Shown here: one piece after another, positions 60,571 through 64,000 of the stretch
Position numbering within the stretch: position 1 is the stretch's first letter
Layout of the letters: the number at the start of each line of letters is the position of its first letter
Source: Elusimicrobiales bacterium
Lineage (GTDB): Bacteria; Elusimicrobiota; Elusimicrobia; Elusimicrobiales; Elusimicrobiaceae
Assembly (NCBI GenBank): GCA_041651175.1
Contig: JBAZJT010000008.1
Coordinates: 42,944 to 106,943 of the forward strand
Reading direction: 5' to 3'
DNA length: 64,000 nucleotides
The notes under the pieces: generated by a model
The model's database searches: none
What the model saw: only the letters and a program-made list of their open reading frames with translations
Told to the model about the DNA's origin: nothing
Made by a program: the position numbers and the translations under genes

Positions 60571-60680
60571 GAGTCAACTGCGAAATCCGTTCCGGCATGC
60601 GGTTATATCTATGAAAAAATCTGGCGGGACAGTCCCGCTCGGAATTTTCCGCACGTGCCGGACGGGTATGCTCGTCAGAT
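60571..60680 (-). repeat. Dispersed intergenic repeat, copy D
   Basis: On minus, TCTGACGAGCATACCCGTCC, then GGCACGTGCGGAAAA, matches copy C (63.4 kb) over about 55 bp with scattered changes. A TCAACTGCGAAATCCG end-like segment lies at 60574-60589. The 60546-60799 gap holds this repeat and a terminator, no gene. Confidence 0.6.
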
Positions 60681-60747
60681 GTTCCGGCGGGCTGGCCGCG
60701 CCGATTGCCGCGCCGTTTCCCGCTGTCACCCGCGGGAAACGGGCAAA

Positions 60748-60785
60748 TAAAAAAGCAGGGGCGGGCATTTGCCCGCCCCTGCTTT
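60748..60785 (-). terminator. Intrinsic terminator of the outer-membrane protein gene
   Basis: AAAGCAGGGGCGGGC and GCCCGCCCCTGCTTT form a 15-bp stem; the minus strand continues with TTTATTTGC. Confidence 0.92.
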
Positions 60786-60799
60786 GATTGCGAACCGGT

Positions 60800-62044
60800 T
60801 TAGAACTTCAGCTGCGCCGAAAGCGCGCCAGTGAAGCTGCCGCCGTCCTGCGCGGCTTCCGCGCTGGCCAGCGAGACCGACGCGTCAACCGTCAGCGCGA
60901 ATATCTTCACGCCCGCGCCCAGGAAGTAGGCTGCGGATTTGCGGTCAACAAAATCGGCCATGTTGGTGAAGTCGTTTTGTATGCCGCCGCGCGCCGCCAG
61001 GAAGCCGGGGATTACCCACAGCTCCGCGCCCAGTTTGCCCAGCGTTTTGTTGCCGGCGTCAAGCTTGGCTATCTGGTAGTCGGCGTCAATGGTCAGCACC
61101 TTGCCCAGCCCCAAAGCCGCGCCGAAGCTGTAGGTCGGTGCAAACTTGGTGATGGTTTTGGTGGACGCCCCGTGATATTTCACCGGGTCGTAAACGAACC
61201 AGTTGCCGCTGCCCACGTCAAAGTTATCCCGCCAGAGATAGCGTTCGGTGGTGTCTACGCTGCCGACGATATTTTTGCCGGAGGCGCCCAGCGTCAGCAC
61301 GCCCAGGTTGAGCATGGCGCCGATGTCGGCGGTGTAGCCCTTGAAGTTCACCGTGTCAACGGATTTGAACTGGCTGTTAGCGTTGGGCAGGGGAAGAGAA
61401 TCGCTGGTTTGTCCGCGCACAGTGCGCGTTGCATCCCCCTTGATATAATTCAGGTTGACGCCCAAATCCAGCCGTCCCAGCGAAAGCGCGCCGGTGAGCG
61501 CGTAGGTGTTGAGGTTGGATACGTCCATCTGATCGCTAAGCGTTTTGTAAGCTATGGTCCAGTCATCCGGCGCATGGGTGTACTGCATGCTGCCGTATTT
61601 CAGGTAAGTGTCGGTGAAATACGGTTTTTTCATGCTCAGACCCAGCGCAAGAGGACCGACCTTCAGCGCAACTCCGCCCAAGGTGGGGGTTACGGTATTC
61701 TTTGTTTCCTTGCTGCCGTTATCGTTGGCCACTTTTGAGTGGTTCATCACCGTCAGCAGTTCGGCTTCCACATGTTTGACTTTGGCAAGGCCGGCAGGGT
61801 TGTATTCAACCGCTTCCAGGCCCTCGGCTGCGGCCGTAACCGCGCCGCCCATGCCCATCGCCCTGGCGGAGCCGCCGGACGTCCACGGCAGGAAGGCATT
61901 TATGTCAACCTGTTTGGTTTTGTCTACATACGCTGGCCGGGTGCCACCGGGCCAGGTATCCCAGTAATAGTCGGTGGCGAATCCGATTTGCGCGAATGCG
62001 GAAACGCACAGCGCGGCCGCCGCAAGCAATCCTGTTCTTTTCAT
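60800..62044 (-). CDS. PorV/UPF0164-like outer-membrane beta-barrel protein
   Basis: 414 aa from ATG 62044 (AAGGAG 6 nt upstream; an in-frame ATG lies at 62050). Signal peptide (LLAAAALCVSAFAQIGFA). The start of the mature part, AFLPWTSGGSARAMGMGGAVTAAAEGLEAVEYNPAGLAKV (about residues 49-88), is the PorV/PorQ/UPF0164 pattern. The rest alternates hydrophobic and polar residues as in beta-barrels and ends with Phe (SAQLKF). Role unknown. Single gene with its own promoter and terminator. Confidence 0.87.
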   Translation of the reverse strand: MKRTGLLAAAALCVSAFAQIGFATDYYWDTWPGGTRPAYVDKTKQVDINAFLPWTSGGSARAMGMGGAVTAAAEGLEAVEYNPAGLAKVKHVEAELLTVMNHSKVANDNGSKETKNTVTPTLGGVALKVGPLALGLSMKKPYFTDTYLKYGSMQYTHAPDDWTIAYKTLSDQMDVSNLNTYALTGALSLGRLDLGVNLNYIKGDATRTVRGQTSDSLPLPNANSQFKSVDTVNFKGYTADIGAMLNLGVLTLGASGKNIVGSVDTTERYLWRDNFDVGSGNWFVYDPVKYHGASTKTITKFAPTYSFGAALGLGKVLTIDADYQIAKLDAGNKTLGKLGAELWVIPGFLAARGGIQNDFTNMADFVDRKSAAYFLGAGVKIFALTVDASVSLASAEAAQDGGSFTGALSAQLKF

Positions 62045-62111
62045 TAGCATCTCCTTGATTAGTCTCTCTCCCCGAAACGGGCGCGGTCTCCCGCGCCGTG
62101 TAACAGCGTAA

Positions 62112-62140
62112 ATGCTAACAATTGCATTGCCACGTGTCAA
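62112..62140 (-). promoter_or_regulatory. Promoter of the outer-membrane protein gene
   Basis: On minus, TTGACA and TAGCAT are 17 nt apart, with TTG-T immediately before the -10 box. Predicted start near 62105. Confidence 0.7.
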
Positions 62141-62164
62141 CGCGATTTTTCACGCGATTTTTCA
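62141..62164. repeat. Tandem 12-bp repeat between divergent promoters
   Basis: Two perfect copies of CGCGATTTTTCA lie side by side, abutting the -35 box of the outer-membrane protein gene and 15 nt upstream of the pilin-cluster -35 box. Position suits an operator or activator site. Confidence 0.6.
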
Positions 62165-62178
62165 CAGGAACAAAACTG

Positions 62179-62207
62179 TTGACTTTGACAAGGCAAAGCG
62201 GTAGGAT
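62179..62207 (+). promoter_or_regulatory. Putative promoter of the pilin-like gene pair
   Basis: TTGACT and TAGGAT are 17 nt apart; predicted start near 62214, 41 nt before ATG 62255. Confidence 0.5.
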
Positions 62208-62254
62208 AAGACTGGAGACGCGGAGTTTTGAAATTCATGAATGGAGATGAAAAG

Positions 62255-62836
62255 ATGCGCTTACGCTCTGTTCGCAAAGCTACTGGCAGAAAAGGTTTCA
62301 TGCTGGCCGAAATAGTGGTTGCCACAGCATTGCTGGCGACCATGGTAGGCGCGTACATGACGTTTTACACCGCCGTGAAGCGGAATTTCAGGACGTCGGA
62401 TTACGATTATGTCGCCATCAACCTGTGCAGGGACGCGCTGTCCTTCGCCGCCGCGGGCACGTTTATGCCGTCAACCAGCATGACATGCTCCGCCAGCGGC
62501 GGGCTCGGTTCGCTGGGCGGGCTGTTGTCGTCGTTGTTTGGCGGAAGTTCATCATCCTCCAGCAGCGCATATACATCCGCGAGTTGCGGGCTTATATTTC
62601 CGGGAATCAACCTGAAAACGGCAGGCCTTGTGCCCAAAGGAGCGCCGAACAGCGTGGTGGTAAGCGTAAACACTGTCCGCATGGCGTCCATGAACAACGC
62701 GCCCAACATCACAGTTACGGTGCAGTGGAAAGACACCGACGACGGTATAACCAGAACGCGCACGCTGTCCACGATACCGCTGTTCTATGTCAACGACCAG
62801 CTTCGCCTGACGATATCCAATTTCAGCTGGACATAG
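62255..62836 (+). CDS. Type IV pilin-like/pseudopilin protein
   Basis: 193 aa from ATG 62255 (GGAGA 8 nt upstream). Prepilin cleavage site GRKG-FMLAE with Gly14 and Glu at +5, followed by the hydrophobic helix IVVATALLATMVGAYMTFYT. A Gly/Ser-rich low-complexity run (about residues 85-108) lies in the globular part, which has three cysteines. Probably a minor pilin of a type IV pilus or type II secretion system. Neighbours are of the same type. Confidence 0.85.
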   Translation: MRLRSVRKATGRKGFMLAEIVVATALLATMVGAYMTFYTAVKRNFRTSDYDYVAINLCRDALSFAAAGTFMPSTSMTCSASGGLGSLGGLLSSLFGGSSSSSSSAYTSASCGLIFPGINLKTAGLVPKGAPNSVVVSVNTVRMASMNNAPNITVTVQWKDTDDGITRTRTLSTIPLFYVNDQLRLTISNFSWT

Positions 62837-62857
62837 CAGCCAAGGAGCATCGGCTTT

Positions 62858-63271
62858 ATGGCAAGCAATCTCAAACAAGCGAACAACAAAGGTTTTGCGC
62901 TGATAATGGTGCTGGGTATCATCCTGTTCATGACATCCTCCATCGTCTGCACCATGGTGATGATGAACAGCAAGATGGAGGACCTGCGGCAAACCCTGGA
63001 CAGGACCATAGCGCGCAGCGCCTGCGAAGCCGGAGCAAGCATGGCAGTGCTGGCGATAGGCTCTGGGAAAAGCAGCGGAACCACAACTTTCACCTACAAT
63101 GTCGGCAACACGCCCTGCAAAATAACCTATACCATATCAAGGGCAGGCGGAACCTGGACGGTAAAAGTAACAACTCCGTCGCCGATGGGATTTTCCACCG
63201 TTTATACCCTGGAGGCTTCGGGACAACGTTCCTTCCCCTTCTTTATAAAAGGCCCCGGGGCCCTGATGTAG
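62858..63271 (+). CDS. PilX/GspK-like minor pseudopilin
   Basis: 137 aa, AAGGAG upstream. NNKG-FALIMVLGIILFMTSSIVCTM is a prepilin-like N-terminus with Met instead of Glu at +5, as in GspK/PilX-type tip pilins. ARSACEAGASMAV follows, typical of PilX N-terminal regions (often ...A..AAEAG...). Small C-terminal domain. 21 nt behind the previous pilin gene. Confidence 0.75.
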   Translation: MASNLKQANNKGFALIMVLGIILFMTSSIVCTMVMMNSKMEDLRQTLDRTIARSACEAGASMAVLAIGSGKSSGTTTFTYNVGNTPCKITYTISRAGGTWTVKVTTPSPMGFSTVYTLEASGQRSFPFFIKGPGALM

Positions 63272-63367
63272 CGCCGGCAAGCCGCCGGGCTGCATACCAC
63301 ACGCAATATTCCGTTACAATGCCGGGTGCCGGCCAGGCGCCGCGCTTTCGGGCCGGTTCTTTCTCCT

Positions 63368-63529
63368 GCCCGGAAATTGCAGCCGACAGCGGGACCTGGG
63401 GCGGCGTATGGCGCGGACAGTCCGCCGCGGAATTTGACGCGCATGCCCGTCCGGCATGTGAGGAAAACTCTGCACAGGAATGCCCGCCGGCTGCCGCAGA
63501 ATCCCGCTGTCCAACTGCAATTTCCGGGC
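63368..63529 (+). repeat. Dispersed intergenic repeat, copy C, with terminal inverted repeats
   Basis: 162 bp bounded by GCCCGGAAATTGCAGCCGAC (left) and its near-reverse complement ending CAACTGCAATTTCCGGGC (right): 27-28 bp arms with about three mismatches. The interior holds the CATGCCCGTCCGGCATGTG block shared with copies B and D, and GCACAGG. It lies in the 500-nt gap 63272-63771, which has no protein gene. Confidence 0.75.
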
Positions 63530-63588
63530 TTGGGGAGTCCGTTTCTCCGACGGCCACAGACGTTTCTGCGCTGCTGAAAAATTAGGCC

Positions 63589-63616
63589 TTGACATGCGCG
63601 CGGGAAGGGGTATACT
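63589..63616 (+). promoter_or_regulatory. Sigma-70-type promoter of the third pilin gene
   Basis: TTGACA and TATACT are 16 nt apart, the best consensus promoter in the window. Predicted start near 63623, 150 nt before the CDS. Confidence 0.75.
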
Positions 63617-63664
63617 ATATCAGGAGCACGGTGAGGTTGCAGTGCGGCGGTTCTTGAAAGGCAG

Positions 63665-63719
63665 TCTTCTCGGCAATGCGCGTGTGCGCATGTGCGCTGA
63701 AGAAGAATAAGTTTTTTTT
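63665..63719 (+). terminator. Possible leader terminator or small-RNA end before the pilin gene
   Basis: TCTTCT and AGAAGA enclose a perfect ATGCGC-GTGT-GCGCAT hairpin; after a few bases comes a run of eight T. It would end a transcript of about 97 nt from the upstream promoter. Confidence 0.4.
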
Positions 63720-63771
63720 GCTGGAACCGCGGTCGCAAACTGTGCAGCTGGAACACACTTAAGGAGGAGTT

Positions 63772-64000
63772 ATGAATAAACACGGAGCGACGCTGGTTGA
63801 ACTGCTGGCGGCTGTGGGAGCCCTGGCAGCGATGGCGCTGACTATAGCGGCCATGTCCGGGATGGTGGCGACCTCCAACGCATCCATGGACAAGAACGCG
63901 CTTGCCCTCAGCCAGGCAAACGTGGCGCTTGAAACCGTCATAGACGGGGTTAAGAATTCCCCCGTAATGCCGGGTTCCATACCCCAGACGGTGGCAACAC
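63772..64000 (+). CDS. Type IV pilin-like protein (truncated by window edge)
   Basis: The first 76 codons are visible. KHG-ATLVELLAAVGALAAMALT has the prepilin peptidase site after Gly5 and Glu at +5, then the hydrophobic alpha-1 helix. AAGGAGGAG lies 5 nt before ATG. It has its own promoter and a leader of about 150 nt, unlike the two pilin genes before it, so it may be a differently regulated or major pilin. Confidence 0.85.
   Translation, partial: MNKHGATLVELLAAVGALAAMALTIAAMSGMVATSNASMDKNALALSQANVALETVIDGVKNSPVMPGSIPQTVAT

Noticed and set aside
62141..62164. CRISPR array
   Set aside because: Two directly adjacent 12-bp units without spacers; no cas genes anywhere in the window.
63623..63719. 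4.5S SRP RNA, 6S RNA or c-di-GMP riboswitch in the pilin leader
   Set aside because: The SRP GGAA-loop region and the c-di-GMP riboswitch core sequences are absent; kept only as an unknown structured leader.

Overview
The window is a bacterial chromosome segment, GC-rich and densely coded on both strands, with a full housekeeping complement and no phage, plasmid or insertion-sequence genes. Type IV-pilin-like genes at the right end, a secreted protein with a FlgD/T9SS-like Ig domain, a PorV-like outer-membrane protein, a GldA/F/G-type ABC system and the phylum-typical run of small operons point to a Gram-negative, deep-branching lineage. Elusimicrobiota is my best guess, at low to moderate confidence; no rRNA or other decisive marker is present.

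Layout. 0-10 kb: tail of an unknown gene, a response regulator with a Pro/Gln/Ala tail, topA, a secreted protein, a four-gene ABC/GldG/DUF4340 operon and a PAS-GAF-GGDEF diguanylate cyclase. 10-19 kb: tRNA-Ala(GGC), metF diverging from a TPR/zinc-ribbon protein, two envelope proteins and two large GT-C-like membrane proteins. 19-29 kb: a GH3 beta-glucosidase; cdaA, a 33-residue CdaR-like peptide gene and glmM; then pdxJ, a CCG-domain protein, glmS, acpS and sixA; convergent dagK-like lipid kinase. 29-34 kb: an orphan HicA-like gene, a lipoprotein, a ComB-like phosphatase, queC, queE and a zinc-ribbon gene, followed by an AT-rich AlbA_2/HATPase gene that looks acquired. 34-49 kb: gyrA, two drug/metabolite-type transporters, glnA, a peptidase T-like gene, a POT peptide transporter, a sugar nucleotidyltransferase, methyltransferase, GT2 and comEC. 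47-54 kb: sppA, nnrE, tilS, a secreted zinc peptidase, ahcY and a membrane-anchored methyltransferase. 54-60.5 kb: the complete pyrRBCKDFE operon on the minus strand. 60.5-64 kb: an outer-membrane protein diverging from a cluster of three pilin-like genes.

The genes form coherent sets: amino-sugar and cell-wall precursor supply (glmM, glmS) beside c-di-AMP synthesis; de novo UMP synthesis under a PyrR-type leader; queuosine precursor synthesis; S-adenosylhomocysteine and folate one-carbon metabolism (ahcY, metF).

The most interesting signals are regulatory and structural. The pyr leader combines a PyrR-binding-loop-like hairpin, an intrinsic terminator and a 30-codon leader ORF that spans the terminator and ends on the pyrR start. 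A 33-codon gene replaces full-length cdaR. Many genes have an extended -10 box placed 6-9 nt before the start codon, implying leaderless mRNAs. A dispersed intergenic repeat occurs at least four times, once with inverted termini.
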